64,000 bases of DNA from Flagellimonas ochracea. Lineage in GTDB: Bacteria; Bacteroidota; Bacteroidia; Flavobacteriales; Flavobacteriaceae. A program made the translations under genes and the position numbers. The notes under the pieces were generated by a model. That model saw only the letters and a list, made by a program, of their open reading frames with translations, was not told the DNA's origin and searched no databases. The stretch's first letter is position 1. Each line of letters begins with the position of its first letter. The DNA is taken from NCBI RefSeq assembly GCF_009903685.1, contig NZ_JAAABI010000003.1:62001-126000 (forward strand), read 5' to 3'. Of the stretch, positions 26,386-37,100 are shown piece after piece.

Positions 26386-29142
26386 ATGGCTGGAGAAAGT
26401 AAACAACGGTATTTAAAATTAAGTGGTCTGGAACCACTGGTCATTACCCCGGAAAGTAATTTCATCAATGTTGGGGAAAGGACCAATGTGGCCGGTTCCA
26501 AAAAATTTCTTCGATTGATAAAGGAGGAAAAATATGACGAAGCTTTGGAAGTAGCTCGCCACCAAGTAGAAGGGGGCGCCCAAATTATCGATGTAAACAT
26601 GGATGATGGCCTTATTGATGGCAAGGAGGCCATGGTCAAGTTCCTCAATTTGATTGCTTCAGAACCGGACATTGCCCGAGTTCCTGTTATGATTGATAGT
26701 TCCAAATGGGAGATTATAGAAGCAGGACTTCAGGTTGTACAGGGGAAATGCGTAGTGAATTCAATTAGCTTGAAGGAGGGTGAGGAAGAATTTGTTCGAC
26801 AGGCTCAATTGATCAAACGTTATGGTTCAGCAGTTATCATAATGGCCTTTGATGAGGTGGGACAGGCGGACAATCTCCAGCGACGCATCGAAATAGCTAG
26901 ACGATCATATGATATTTTGGTCAACAGGGTCAAGTTGCCCCCGGAGGACATCATTTTTGATCTCAATATTTTCCCTGTGGCAACGGGGATGGAAGAGCAT
27001 AAATGCAATGCGCTTGATTTTATCGAAGGCACCCGGTGGGTAAAGGAAAATCTGCCGTATTGTAGCGTAAGTGGAGGGGTCAGTAACGTTTCTTTCTCCT
27101 TTCGCGGAAATAATACGGTCCGTGAAGCGATGCACTCTGCTTTTTTGTACCATGCCATTAAGGCAGGGATGAACATGGGTATTGTGAACCCGGCTATGCT
27201 GGAGGTATATGATGATATTCCAAAAGATTTATTGGAACATGTGGAAGACGTTTTACTCAATAGGAGGGATGATGCCACAGAACGACTTTTGGAATTTGCC
27301 GAGAGTGTGGTCAGCAAGACCAGGGAAAGCAAAGTGGATTTGTCCTGGCGAGAAGAGCCACTTCAAGACCGGATTACCCGGGCCCTGGTCAAAGGAATTG
27401 ATCAATACATTGTCGAAGATGTCGAGGAGGCCCGGTTGCAATCCAAAAGGCCTTTGGATGTGATTGAAGGACACTTAATGAAGGGGATGAACGTGGTGGG
27501 CGATTTGTTCGGAAGTGGAAAAATGTTTTTGCCCCAAGTGGTAAAATCGGCAAGAGTAATGAAAAAGGCTGTAGCTCACCTTACTCCTTTCATTGAAGCA
27601 TCCAAGGATAAGAACACTAGGGCAGCCGGGAAAATATTGATGGCAACCGTAAAAGGGGATGTACATGACATTGGTAAAAATATTGTAAGCGTCGTTCTTG
27701 CCTGCAATAACTATGAAATTATCGATTTGGGGGTAATGGTCCCTCCAGAGAAAATCATAAGTACGGCCAAGCAAGAACAAGTTGATATCATTGGTTTAAG
27801 TGGTCTGATTACCCCATCGTTGGATGAAATGGTCTTTTTGGCCAAGGAAATGGAGCGCCAAGATTTTAAGGTTCCCCTATTGATTGGAGGCGCAACCACC
27901 AGTAAGGCGCATACAGCTGTAAAAATTGACCCGGTGTACAGTCAGGCTGTAGTGCATGTGAATGATGCATCCCGAGCAGTTACCGTAGTGGGCGATTTAC
28001 TGCAAAAAGAAACTTCGGGCGGCTATAAGAAATCCGTTAAGTTCGATTATGAAAGCTTTAGGGAAAAGTTTTTAAATCGAACCAAACAGAAAGAGTATTT
28101 GAGCTTGGATGCAGCTCGAAAAAATAAACTTCAAATTGAATGCAATCCTGCCGACATAAAGAAACCAAATAGGTTGGGGATTCAGGTTTGGGAGGATTTT
28201 GATTTGAGCCGATTAAAAGAATTTATCGATTGGACTCCCTTTTTCCGAAGTTGGGATTTACACGGCAAGTACCCTAACATTCTTTCGGAGGATGTTGTTG
28301 GCAAGCAAGCCAAGGAGCTTTTCGAGGATGCACAGGACATGCTCAAAAAAGTACTGGACAAAAAACTACTCAAGGGAAAAGCGATTTTTGGATTGTTTTC
28401 TGCCAACCAAATTAATGAAGATGATATTGAGGTGTACTTGTCACCTCAAGCGGAGTCGAGAGGTGTTGGGGAGGAGAAAACTTCATCAGATTTCTCGACT
28501 GCACTCGAAATGACGGATGAAGCAGAAACTTTCATATTTAGAACCCTCCGTCAGCAACTAAAAAAGCGGGATGGAGTTCCCAACATTGCATTGGCTGACT
28601 TTATTGCCCCGAAAGCTTCGGGAATTCATGATTATATGGGTTGTTTCTGTGTTACCGCTGGTTTTGGCACACAAGAATTGGCCGCTGAGTTCGAAAGGAA
28701 CCACGACGATTACAGTTCCATAATGATAAAGGCCCTAGCGGACCGGTTGGCAGAAGCTTTTGCAGAATATCTCCATAAAGAGATTCGCACCAAATTCTGG
28801 GGCTATGCGGGAGATGAAAATTTGGATAATGAAGCGCTTATTGATGAAAAGTACCGGGGAATTCGACCGGCCCCAGGATACCCCGCATGTCCAGACCATT
28901 TGGAAAAGGAAACCATCTGGGAATTGTTGGGTGTACAGGAAAAAATTGGTGTGGAATTGACCGAAAGTCTGGCCATGTGGCCAGCAGCAAGTGTGAGCGG
29001 ATATTACTTTGGCCATCCTAAATCAAAGTATTTTGGATTGGGAAAAATAAAACAAGATCAAGTGGCCGATTTTGCAAAGAGGAAAAAAATAACGGTAGAG
29101 AAAGCGCAAAAGTGGCTAGCTCCCAATATTTTGGAAGAATAG
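26386..29142 (+). CDS. metH: Methionine synthase, folate-, cobalamin- and reactivation-domain half (split MetH)
   Basis: A 918-residue protein with a pterin-binding domain (about 18-290, [17 protein letters not shown]), a cobalamin cap (about 320-415), a B12-binding domain with the lower-ligand motif DVHDIG at 424-429, and a SAM-dependent reactivation domain (about 590-918, ending near [12 protein letters not shown] and KYFGLGKI). Together with the preceding gene it methylates homocysteine from 5-methyltetrahydrofolate. Around residues 685-710 the reactivation domain carries about 25 extra residues encoded by an in-frame 75-bp REP-like repeat. The frame stays open, so the protein is probably functional. 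Confidence 0.95.
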   Translation: MAGESKQRYLKLSGLEPLVITPESNFINVGERTNVAGSKKFLRLIKEEKYDEALEVARHQVEGGAQIIDVNMDDGLIDGKEAMVKFLNLIASEPDIARVPVMIDSSKWEIIEAGLQVVQGKCVVNSISLKEGEEEFVRQAQLIKRYGSAVIIMAFDEVGQADNLQRRIEIARRSYDILVNRVKLPPEDIIFDLNIFPVATGMEEHKCNALDFIEGTRWVKENLPYCSVSGGVSNVSFSFRGNNTVREAMHSAFLYHAIKAGMNMGIVNPAMLEVYDDIPKDLLEHVEDVLLNRRDDATERLLEFAESVVSKTRESKVDLSWREEPLQDRITRALVKGIDQYIVEDVEEARLQSKRPLDVIEGHLMKGMNVVGDLFGSGKMFLPQVVKSARVMKKAVAHLTPFIEASKDKNTRAAGKILMATVKGDVHDIGKNIVSVVLACNNYEIIDLGVMVPPEKIISTAKQEQVDIIGLSGLITPSLDEMVFLAKEMERQDFKVPLLIGGATTSKAHTAVKIDPVYSQAVVHVNDASRAVTVVGDLLQKETSGGYKKSVKFDYESFREKFLNRTKQKEYLSLDAARKNKLQIECNPADIKKPNRLGIQVWEDFDLSRLKEFIDWTPFFRSWDLHGKYPNILSEDVVGKQAKELFEDAQDMLKKVLDKKLLKGKAIFGLFSANQINEDDIEVYLSPQAESRGVGEEKTSSDFSTALEMTDEAETFIFRTLRQQLKKRDGVPNIALADFIAPKASGIHDYMGCFCVTAGFGTQELAAEFERNHDDYSSIMIKALADRLAEAFAEYLHKEIRTKFWGYAGDENLDNEALIDEKYRGIRPAPGYPACPDHLEKETIWELLGVQEKIGVELTESLAMWPAASVSGYYFGHPKSKYFGLGKIKQDQVADFAKRKKITVEKAQKWLAPNILEE
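28440..28514. repeat. REP-like repeat inserted in frame inside metH
   Basis: The arm at 28440-28465 (GTCACCTCAAGCGGAGTCGA then GAGGTG) is followed by an inverted arm at 28489-28514 (GATTTCTCGACTGCACTCGA then AATGAC). The total is 75 bp, a multiple of three, inside the coding sequence of the reactivation domain. The arms match the intergenic family members at 7945 and 29156. Confidence 0.8.
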
Positions 29143-29155
29143 CATTAGGGATTGA

Positions 29156-29220
29156 GGTTTTGTCGAAGCTCCTTTTCTGTCATTTCGAGCGGAGTCGAGA
29201 AAAGGAAAAGAGCGACAACC
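29156..29220. repeat. REP-like repeat between metH and metF
   Basis: The core GTCATTTCGAGCGGAGTCGA is enclosed by CCTTTTCT/AGAAAAGG and an outer imperfect stem (GGTTTTGTCG/CGACAACC). The rest of the 139-base metH-metF gap shows no other feature. Confidence 0.7.
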
Positions 29221-29281
29221 GAAAGCCCGACCCAAAGGGTAATGCAAAAGGGGTTCTTAAAATGAGAATCAACATAGAATT

Positions 29282-30235
29282 ATGAAGGTAACGGACCATA
29301 TTAAAAATTCAGACGGGGAAACTTTGTTCAGTTTTGAAATAATCCCACCCGTAAAAGGAAGGAGCATTCAAGAATTATACAATAACATTGATCCCTTAAT
29401 GGAGTTTGAACCTCCATTTGTGGATGTGACCACTTCGCGTGAGGAATATATATACATTGACCGGGATGGGTTGCTCGACAAAAAACTGACCCGTATGCGC
29501 CCTGGCACCCTCGGAATCTGTGCTTCCATCAAACATAAATATGATGTGGACACGGTGCCTCATGTGCTCTGCGGAGGATTTACCAAGGAAGAAACTGAAT
29601 ATTTGCTGGTGGACTGTCACTATTTGGGGATTGACAATGTAATGGCACTTCGTGGTGATGCCATGAAAGAAGAGAAATATTTTGAGCCAACCCGGGGAGG
29701 GCATCAATATGCCTCTGATTTGGTCAAGCAAATTCAGAGCATGAACCGCGGCAACTACCTTCATGAGGTAATAGAAACCGATAATTGCGCCAATTTTTGT
29801 GTAGGGGTCGCAGGATATCCTGAAAAACACATGGAGGCCCCTTCGCTAAAATCAGATCTAAAAAGATTGAAAGAAAAAGTGGAGCTTGGCGCCGATTATG
29901 TGGTCACCCAAATGTTCTTCGACAACAAAAAATTCTTTGAATTTGTGGAAGCCGCAAGGGAAATGGGGATTACGGTTCCCATTATACCAGGAATAAAACC
30001 GATTGCGGTAAAGAGACACTTGCAATTACTACCGCAGGTATTCCGCGTGGATATTCCGGAAGATTTGGTAGAAGCCGTGGAATTGTGCAAAAACAATAAG
30101 GAAGTACGTCAGGTTGGAGTGGAATGGTGTATTCAACAGTCGAAGGAACTCAAAGAGGCCGGGGTTCCTGTTCTGCACTATTATTCCATGGGAAAATCGG
30201 ATAATATCAAGGCCATTGCCAAGGAGGTTTTTTAA
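29282..30235 (+). CDS. metF: Methylenetetrahydrofolate reductase
   Basis: A 317-residue FAD enzyme that reduces 5,10-methylenetetrahydrofolate to 5-methyltetrahydrofolate, the methyl donor for MetH. Family features are FSFEIIPPVKG at the N-terminus with the catalytic Glu, VDVTTSREEY, ALRGDAMKEE and the GADYVVTQMFFDNKKF segment. It lies after metH on the same strand, so it likely shares the riboswitch-controlled transcript despite the repeat between them. Confidence 0.95.
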   Translation: MKVTDHIKNSDGETLFSFEIIPPVKGRSIQELYNNIDPLMEFEPPFVDVTTSREEYIYIDRDGLLDKKLTRMRPGTLGICASIKHKYDVDTVPHVLCGGFTKEETEYLLVDCHYLGIDNVMALRGDAMKEEKYFEPTRGGHQYASDLVKQIQSMNRGNYLHEVIETDNCANFCVGVAGYPEKHMEAPSLKSDLKRLKEKVELGADYVVTQMFFDNKKFFEFVEAAREMGITVPIIPGIKPIAVKRHLQLLPQVFRVDIPEDLVEAVELCKNNKEVRQVGVEWCIQQSKELKEAGVPVLHYYSMGKSDNIKAIAKEVF

Positions 30236-30254
30236 TTTCCTACTTTAGTGGCCC

Positions 30255-31355
30255 ATGAAGCACCTACTAACCATTCTCACATTCTTGAGTTTTTGTTATG
30301 GTTTTTCACAAAACCCAGAAACACCAAAGAAGTATGTTTTGGATGCCAATATATACTACGGTTCCATTTTTTTACACAACCCTGATATTTCCCACCTGAT
30401 AACCAATCATCCTGGAGGCGTTATCTTGGGATTGAGCCGCAAGCGCTATGGCAACGAGCCGTGGGAAGCAGAATATGGCTATCCCGATACAGGATTTTCA
30501 TTTGTGTATCAGGACATGAACAATGCTACCCTGGGGAAGCATTTTGGACTTTATGGGCATTACAATTTTTATTTCTTCAAGCGAAACCTTCAGTTTCGAA
30601 TAGCCCAGGGAATATCGTACAATACAAATCCGTATGACAAGGATAAAAACTTTCGAAACAATGCATATGGTTCAAATTTGTTGGCCTCCACCATACTTCT
30701 CTTGAACTATCACAAAGAAAATTTGATTGATGGTCTGGGTATGAAAGCAGGAATCTCATTGATTCATTATTCCAATGCCAATTTTAAGGCTCCCAACACT
30801 TCTACCAATACCATAGCCTTTAACTTCGGTTTTACCTACGATTTGGATGAAGGGAAAACCTATGGATACGTTGAGCCCAAACCGATGGAGAAAGTAAGTG
30901 AACCCATACGTTACAACTTTGCGCTACGCGGAGGGATTAATGAAAGTGATGTGGTCAATTCAGGGCAGTATGGATTTTGGTTGGTTTCGGCCTATGCAGA
31001 TAAGCGTTTGGGTAGAAAGAGTGCAATTCAACTGGGAACAGATGTGTTTTTTTCGAACTTCCTAAAGGAGTTGATTCGTTTTCAGTCCATCGCATTTCCT
31101 GAAAATGAGGTAGCACCTGATACAGATTTTAAAAGAGTGGGACTGTTTTTAGGCCATGAACTGTTTATCAACAAAATTAGTGCCATTGCTCAACTGGGGT
31201 ACTACGTCTATTACCCGTTTGACTTCGAGGGGAGAGTGTACAATCGCATTGGCCTGAAGCGATATTTTGGGGACAAAATGTACGGTGCCATTACCCTAAA
31301 ATCTCATGGGGCCAAAGCAGAAGCTGTGGAATTTGGAGTTGGAATTAGACTATGA
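30255..31355 (+). CDS. PagL-like lipid A deacylase / acyloxyacyl hydrolase family outer-membrane protein
   Basis: A 366-residue secreted protein (signal MKHLLTILTFLSFCYGFSQ) rich in aromatic beta strands. The ISLIHYSNANFKAPNTSTN segment (around residue 175) matches the His-x-Ser active-site region of PagL lipid A 3-O-deacylases. The second half (from about residue 215) repeats a barrel-like pattern, making the protein about twice the length of PagL. It probably resides in the outer membrane and acts on lipid A, though activity on this substrate is inferred. Its stop overlaps the next start by 4 bases (ATGA). Confidence 0.75.
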   Translation: MKHLLTILTFLSFCYGFSQNPETPKKYVLDANIYYGSIFLHNPDISHLITNHPGGVILGLSRKRYGNEPWEAEYGYPDTGFSFVYQDMNNATLGKHFGLYGHYNFYFFKRNLQFRIAQGISYNTNPYDKDKNFRNNAYGSNLLASTILLLNYHKENLIDGLGMKAGISLIHYSNANFKAPNTSTNTIAFNFGFTYDLDEGKTYGYVEPKPMEKVSEPIRYNFALRGGINESDVVNSGQYGFWLVSAYADKRLGRKSAIQLGTDVFFSNFLKELIRFQSIAFPENEVAPDTDFKRVGLFLGHELFINKISAIAQLGYYVYYPFDFEGRVYNRIGLKRYFGDKMYGAITLKSHGAKAEAVEFGVGIRL

Positions 31356-32155
31356 AAATTGTGAAGTACAAAATACAAAGGACAATGTGTCACCTTGAAA
31401 GGACTTTAAGGGCTTATTTGATGCTTTTTGCTTTGCTGTTGATTTCCTGCAACGGCGACAATGTTCCCGATTGTTTTCAAAACGCTGGGGATTTAACCCG
31501 CAAGACTGTTGAGGTACCTGATTTTAGTACCATTACCGTTTTTGAAAACCTCAATTTGGTGTTGAAGCAAGGTACAGAACAAGAAGTGGAAATAGAGACC
31601 GGGGAATTTCTTCTCAACGAAGTATCTGCCGAGGTGGTTGATGATAGGCTCATTCTTCGGAATGATAATGGTTGCAATTTTGTAAGAGACTATGGATTGA
31701 CCACGGTTTATGTGACTGCGCCCAACATTTCCCAAATTCGAAGCAGTACAGGACTATTGATCTCCAGTGACGGGGTATTGGATTATCCTGAAATCAATTT
31801 GATAGCAGAAAGTTTCACAAATCCAGAAACGGAAACCACCGATGGTTCCTTTGATTTGCAATTGAATGCTACAACAGTCCGTATAGTGGTGAATGGTATT
31901 GCCTATTTCAAGCTTGGAGGCACTACGGATAATTTTACTGTTACTGTGGCCGCTGGTGATAGTAGAATAGAAGCTGAAGATTTAGCAGCTCAAATTGTGA
32001 GTTTGAACCATAGAGGCTCCAATGATGTATTTGTGAATCCACAGCAACGAATCGAGGGGGTCATTCGCGGTACAGGAAATGTGATCAGTATCAATCGTCC
32101 TCCTGAAATTGAAGTGGAAGAACTTTTTAATGGCCGATTGATTTTTAATGATTGA
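31352..32155 (+). CDS. GIN-domain (DUF2807) lipoprotein
   Basis: A 267-residue protein with a lipobox in MLFALLLISCNGD. The DUF2807/GIN beta-helix domain follows (DFSTITVFENLNLVLKQGTE, then repeated strands with a V-R-I pattern). The ATG at 31352 overlaps the preceding stop (ATGA), which implies coupling; later in-frame ATGs at 31385 or 31421 would give a more typical signal peptide, so the exact start is unsure. The family is envelope-associated, with no established function. Confidence 0.82.
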   Translation: MKIVKYKIQRTMCHLERTLRAYLMLFALLLISCNGDNVPDCFQNAGDLTRKTVEVPDFSTITVFENLNLVLKQGTEQEVEIETGEFLLNEVSAEVVDDRLILRNDNGCNFVRDYGLTTVYVTAPNISQIRSSTGLLISSDGVLDYPEINLIAESFTNPETETTDGSFDLQLNATTVRIVVNGIAYFKLGGTTDNFTVTVAAGDSRIEAEDLAAQIVSLNHRGSNDVFVNPQQRIEGVIRGTGNVISINRPPEIEVEELFNGRLIFND

Positions 32156-32230
32156 AATGGTCGTTTCACCTTCTTCTAAAATCCATGGAAACCAATGATT
32201 TTCTCACTACATTCGGAAGGATAAATTTAT

Positions 32231-33322
32231 ATGGTGAGCGCATTCCTGACTTTTTTTAAGAGGCTATTTTCGACAGAAAAGGAAACGCCAAAGCTATTGG
32301 ATGGTCTTCAAGGAATTGTGTTGACCGATGCTATATTTCATAATCTCGTCGCGGAAGGAAAAGTGCCTGGGATGTCGGTTACCATCATGAGAAACAACGA
32401 AATGCTACTCCAAAAAGGATATGGGTATGCTGATTTGGAACAAGGTATTCCTGTGCATCCAACAAAGACTGTTTTCCGTATTGCCAGCATCTCTAAATGC
32501 ATTACCGGGTTGGCTTTGGGTAAAATGATTGAGGAACAAATAGTGGATTTGGATGCTTCATTTTATAATTACGTCCCCTATTATCCCAAGAAAAAGTACA
32601 GCTTTACCCTACGTCAATTGGCAGGTCATACCGCAGGTGTTCGCAGTTATAGGGGAAAGGAATACGCACTGAACAAACCATATTCCATTAAAGATAGCAT
32701 TGAAGTATTCCAAGGTGACCCCTTGGTTTTTGAACCAGGAAAGGGTTATTTGTACAACAGTTTCGATTTTGTCCTGCTCTCTTTGGGGATGCAGGAAGCT
32801 GCTGGGATACCTTTTGAAAATTATGTGAAAGAAAAGGTGCTAAAACCCTTGGGCATGAAAAACACCTTTGTTCCACCCATGGATAACAATTCGAATGGAG
32901 TTAAAAATCTAGCCCAATGCTACACAAAAATCACCACGGGATTCAAAAAGGCTATCCCAGTAAACAATTTTTATAAGGTGGCAGGAGGCGGCTTTTTGTC
33001 ATCTAGTGAAAATATTGCGAGAATGGGTCAAGCCATTTTGCAAGGCAAGCTGCTCAAAAAGGAAACTTATAATTTGCTGTTGACCTCACAGACGGTAAAT
33101 GGAAAACCTACATATTATGGATTGGGTTTTCAAGTGAGTGAAGATGCCAAAGGGAGAAAATTTATGGGTCACGTGGGCAACAGCGTTGGCGCATATACCA
33201 ACTTTTTTATATATCCAAAGGAACAGTTGGTGGTTGTGGTCTTAATCAATTCGACGGACCCAAAGGTGCAAGAGGAATTGGATAGGGCCATTGATGCCTT
33301 ATTGGATTTGCCAAGCTCATAA
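32231..33322 (+). CDS. Serine hydrolase, class C beta-lactamase / D-Ala-D-Ala peptidase-like
   Basis: A 363-residue protein of the beta-lactamase-related family. It has the SxxK motif S86-I-S-K89, a YNS (Y-x-N-like) motif in GYLYNSFDFVLL, and GHVGNSVGAY as the third, HxG-type motif. No classical signal peptide is visible, though the N-terminus has a hydrophobic stretch (VSAFLTFFKRLF). Such enzymes are peptidases or esterases; resistance to beta-lactams is not implied. The next gene starts 25 bases after the stop. Confidence 0.85.
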   Translation: MVSAFLTFFKRLFSTEKETPKLLDGLQGIVLTDAIFHNLVAEGKVPGMSVTIMRNNEMLLQKGYGYADLEQGIPVHPTKTVFRIASISKCITGLALGKMIEEQIVDLDASFYNYVPYYPKKKYSFTLRQLAGHTAGVRSYRGKEYALNKPYSIKDSIEVFQGDPLVFEPGKGYLYNSFDFVLLSLGMQEAAGIPFENYVKEKVLKPLGMKNTFVPPMDNNSNGVKNLAQCYTKITTGFKKAIPVNNFYKVAGGGFLSSSENIARMGQAILQGKLLKKETYNLLLTSQTVNGKPTYYGLGFQVSEDAKGRKFMGHVGNSVGAYTNFFIYPKEQLVVVVLINSTDPKVQEELDRAIDALLDLPSS

Positions 33323-33347
33323 AATTTGTGGAAATTTATTCACACAG

Positions 33348-34076
33348 ATGGCTTTGAGATTTTTTCAATTAACGATACCGCTATTTTTATTGTTTTTCAT
33401 GGCAAGCTTACATGCCGGGGAAAGGAGTTTTTCGTTCGAAGACTTCTTGGCACAAGAAAATTATGTTGATGACGAACTTACCTCCCAAGAGTGGAAAAAG
33501 TTTAAGTATTTTGAGGATCAGTTAGAGTCATCCCCGTTGTCCAAAGAAGAGAAAGAAAGTAGATTGACGGGCTATGCCAAGGATTCTATTCAAATCTTGA
33601 AAGTGAAGCTTGTGGCAATCAAAGTTCTGAACGAACGGAATTTATTGCATCGCGACATTGTTGAGAACAAAAACTATTACCTGGAACTGCTAAAAAAGTT
33701 CAAAGAAAGTGATATCCCTCTGGCAGAATATTTGTTTTTGGAGGAGAAGATTGCCTATTTGGACCAAGGAGCTTTGAAAAGAAAATTAAACTGGAGCACT
33801 GGGTTGAACATCGGTCTTATTTTTCTGGTCCTTTTGTTGACAGTATTGGCTTTTCGTTTTTGGCGAGGACAACGCAAACCACACCTTGTTGAACTGAGTA
33901 AACAAGAAACCTTGGTCCGTAATCTTATTTTACAGGGAAAAAGCAACAAGGAAATAGCCAACGAACTTTTTATTAGTTTGAGCACTGTCAAGAGCCACAT
34001 CACCAATATCTATGCAAAGCTTCAGGTGTCAGGCAGGCGGGAGCTATTGCAAAACGGGACCGGTACTAGCACTTAA
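33348..34076 (+). CDS. Membrane-anchored LuxR-type HTH protein
   Basis: A 242-residue protein from ATG 33348 (MALRFFQLTIPLFLLFFMAS, a signal peptide or anchor). It has an extracytoplasmic charged helical region (about 25-145), one membrane helix (GLNIGLIFLVLLLTVLAFRF, about 150-169) and a C-terminal LuxR/GerE HTH (LSKQETLVRNLILQGKSNKE, then IANELFISLSTVKSH). The HTH on the cytoplasmic side with a periplasmic helical domain suggests direct transmembrane signalling to DNA without a kinase. Upstream in-frame ATGs at 33291 and 33294 overlap the preceding gene and are less likely. The signal is unknown. Confidence 0.8.
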   Translation: MALRFFQLTIPLFLLFFMASLHAGERSFSFEDFLAQENYVDDELTSQEWKKFKYFEDQLESSPLSKEEKESRLTGYAKDSIQILKVKLVAIKVLNERNLLHRDIVENKNYYLELLKKFKESDIPLAEYLFLEEKIAYLDQGALKRKLNWSTGLNIGLIFLVLLLTVLAFRFWRGQRKPHLVELSKQETLVRNLILQGKSNKEIANELFISLSTVKSHITNIYAKLQVSGRRELLQNGTGTST

Positions 34077-34094
34077 TTCAGACCTGTTGATTTC

Positions 34095-34102
34095 TATTTT
34101 TG
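34095..34102 (+). promoter_or_regulatory. Candidate -7 box of the DUF2723 gene
   Basis: TATTTTTG matches TAnnTTTG, 41 bases before the ATG at 34144. Confidence 0.4.
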
Positions 34103-34143
34103 ATTTCCCATGGTAATTTCTTTGTAGGAGAAATTGGTGTGAT

Positions 34144-37100
34144 ATGGAGTACAAAAAATGGGATGTTTTATTGGGCTGGACAGTGTTTTTAAATGCATTG
34201 GTCACCTACACGTTGACCATAGAGCCCACAGTCAGTTTTTGGGATACCGGAGAATATATTGCTACTTCTGCCAAGTTGGAGGTGGCACACCCACCAGGAG
34301 CTCCTCTTTTTCAAATGATAGGGGCCTTTTTTGCAATTTTTGCCAGAGAAGCTGGGCAAGTTGCCGTTATGATGAATTATGTATCCTGCATATCAAGTGC
34401 GTTTACCATTCTTTTTCTTTTTTGGACCATTACCAATCTAACACAAAAGTTGGCCTTACAAAAGGGAAAAATCACAGCTGATAAGGCCATCATTGTTTTG
34501 GGCAGTGGATTGGTGGGTGCATTATCCTTCACCTATTCCGACAGTTTTTGGTTCAATGCCACGGAAACTGAGGTGTACGCCATGGCGAGTTTCATCATGG
34601 CACTTTTAATGTGGTTGGGTCTTAAATGGATGGATAATTTGAAAAAACCCAGGGCAAACAAATGGTTGCTATTGATTTGTTTTATAATTGGACTCACATT
34701 TGGTATACAGTTCATGGGTTTTTTGACGATTCCGTCATTGGTGTTGCTATTTTATTTCAAAAATTTCAAAAAAATCACGACCAAAAATTTTGTTTTGGCC
34801 AATGTAATTGCAATAGCAATTTTGTTTTTTGTATTTAAATTTTCACTGACCTATACACTAAGACTGTTTGCTTGGGGAGAAATCTTCTTTGTAAACCAAT
34901 TTGGACTGCCCTTCAATTCGGGCTCGCTGATTATTGCGTTGGGCTTTTTGGCGACATTTTATTTTGGCTTACGATTCACAAGAAAAAAAAACCTTGTCTT
35001 TGCCAACACGTTGACACTCTGTATGCTTTTTTTGTTCTTGGGTTTTTCTTCTTGGTTGCTTTTGCCCATTCGTGCAAGCGTCCATGTTGGCATCAATGAA
35101 AACGACCCATCGGATGCAAGAAAATTACTGGCTTATTACAACCGGGAACAATATCCAAGTACCGATAGTCCTTTTTATGGCGTATACTATACGGATAGAT
35201 TTGCTCCATCTGGGGGTGATGAAGATGACAATCCAAAATATGAAAGGGACGAAAAGCTGGGAAAATATATAATTGTTAATGATTATGAAGATGCGGTTCA
35301 AGGGCCTAATAAAAGACACATTGGCCTTTTTCCTAGAATGTGGAGCAGGGAACATGCGGAAAATTACATCAAGTTTTTTGGTCCATTAAAATTTCAAATA
35401 CAACCACAATACCGATCTAATGCTGCGTTAACAGAGACCATGGAAGAATTCAAAAGAGGTTATGCAAATGCGGATATTGATGACGAGGGCTATGTTAAAT
35501 TTTTAAATGATTTTAGCAAATATATCGATGTTCAGCCCCCTTCCATTTTGGACAACCTCAAATACATGTTCCAATATCAGTTCGGTTATATGTACGTTCG
35601 TTATTTTATGTGGAACTTTGTTGGCCGGCAGAACGATGTTCAGGGAAGGTATGATGGCAATGGACAATGGCTGAGTGGCATCAAAGCACTGGACAGTGTT
35701 CGATTGGGTAGCCAAGAAAGCCTTCCCAGCGATTTTCTTGGCAACAAGGCGCGTAACACCTATTTTTTCTTACCATTATTGTTGGGTATTATTGGGCTTA
35801 TGTTCCAAGCTTCATCCAATCCAAAACAATTCTGGGTACTTTTTGTATTCTTTATATTTACTGGGCTGGCGATTCAGTTTTATACCAATCCACCTATATT
35901 TCAACCCCGTGAGCGTGATTATTCTTTAGTAGGTTCTTTTTACGCATTTACTGTTTGGATCGGTATTGGGACCTATTGTTTATTCGATGTATTTCAAAAA
36001 TATATTAAAGCAAAAGCAGGTGCTTTAACAGCAGTGGCACTAAGTCTATGTGCGGTGCCTTTGGTAATGGTTTCCCAAAACTGGGATGACCATGACCGGT
36101 CGAATAGATACACGGCCAGAGCTTCTGCAAAGGCATATCTCGATTCTACACAACGCGATGCTGGGGCCATATTGTTCACGATAGGAGATAACGATAATTT
36201 TCCATTGTGGTACCTTCAGGAAATCGAAGGATATCGAACGGATGTAAGGGTCATTGTCACCAGTTATTTCGCAACCGATTGGTACATTGACCAGATGAAA
36301 CGAAAAGCCTATAAAAGCGATCCCATTCCTTCACAGCTTACCCATGACAAATATAATTATGGCAGCCGAGATGTCATTTATTATCAAGGAATTACGGACA
36401 ATCGTTGGGACATTAAAGACTTTATGGATTGGATTTCGAGCGATCATCCACAGACCAAGTTTGGCCACTTATTAAAAATGCGGGGAGCAGATCTTATGGA
36501 GTATCCCAAAAGTACCCAAAATATGGTCTATTATCCTACGAATAAGATTCGCATCCTTGTAAACAAGAAAAATGTATTGGAAAGTAGTTTGGTAAAGCAA
36601 AAGGATTCCGCATTGATTGTCGATTATATCGATATTGACTTACCCGATTATCTGACCAAGAATAGAATGATGATGCTCGATATTATTGCCAATAACGATT
36701 GGGAACGACCCATTTACTTTTCTGGGGGAAGTTTTGATGATGCTGAATATATTTGGATGAAGGACTATTTGCAGTCAGATGGACTGGCTTATAAGTTGGT
36801 TCCCATAAAGACAGCTTACGATGGTGGCTTTAAAATGGGAAGAGTGGATACGGAGCTATCTTATGATATCGTGAAGAAATGGGACTGGGGAAATTCAGGC
36901 AATCTGGATATTTATCATGACCCACAGACCAGAAAACAATTTGGAGTGACCTTTAGATTGAGTTTGGCTAAATTGGTGGAAGGGCTCATTGAAGAGAAAA
37001 AAATGCATAAGGCCCTGGAAATTATTGAAATTGCCATGCAAAATATACCATTTGAACGGTATGGTTATTATATGTTTGTGGAACCTTTTTTGGAGGGATA

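Noticed and set aside
32231-33322. Functional beta-lactamase resistance gene
   Set aside because: It has the SxxK fold family motifs but belongs to the broad serine hydrolase group; no evidence for beta-lactam hydrolysis.
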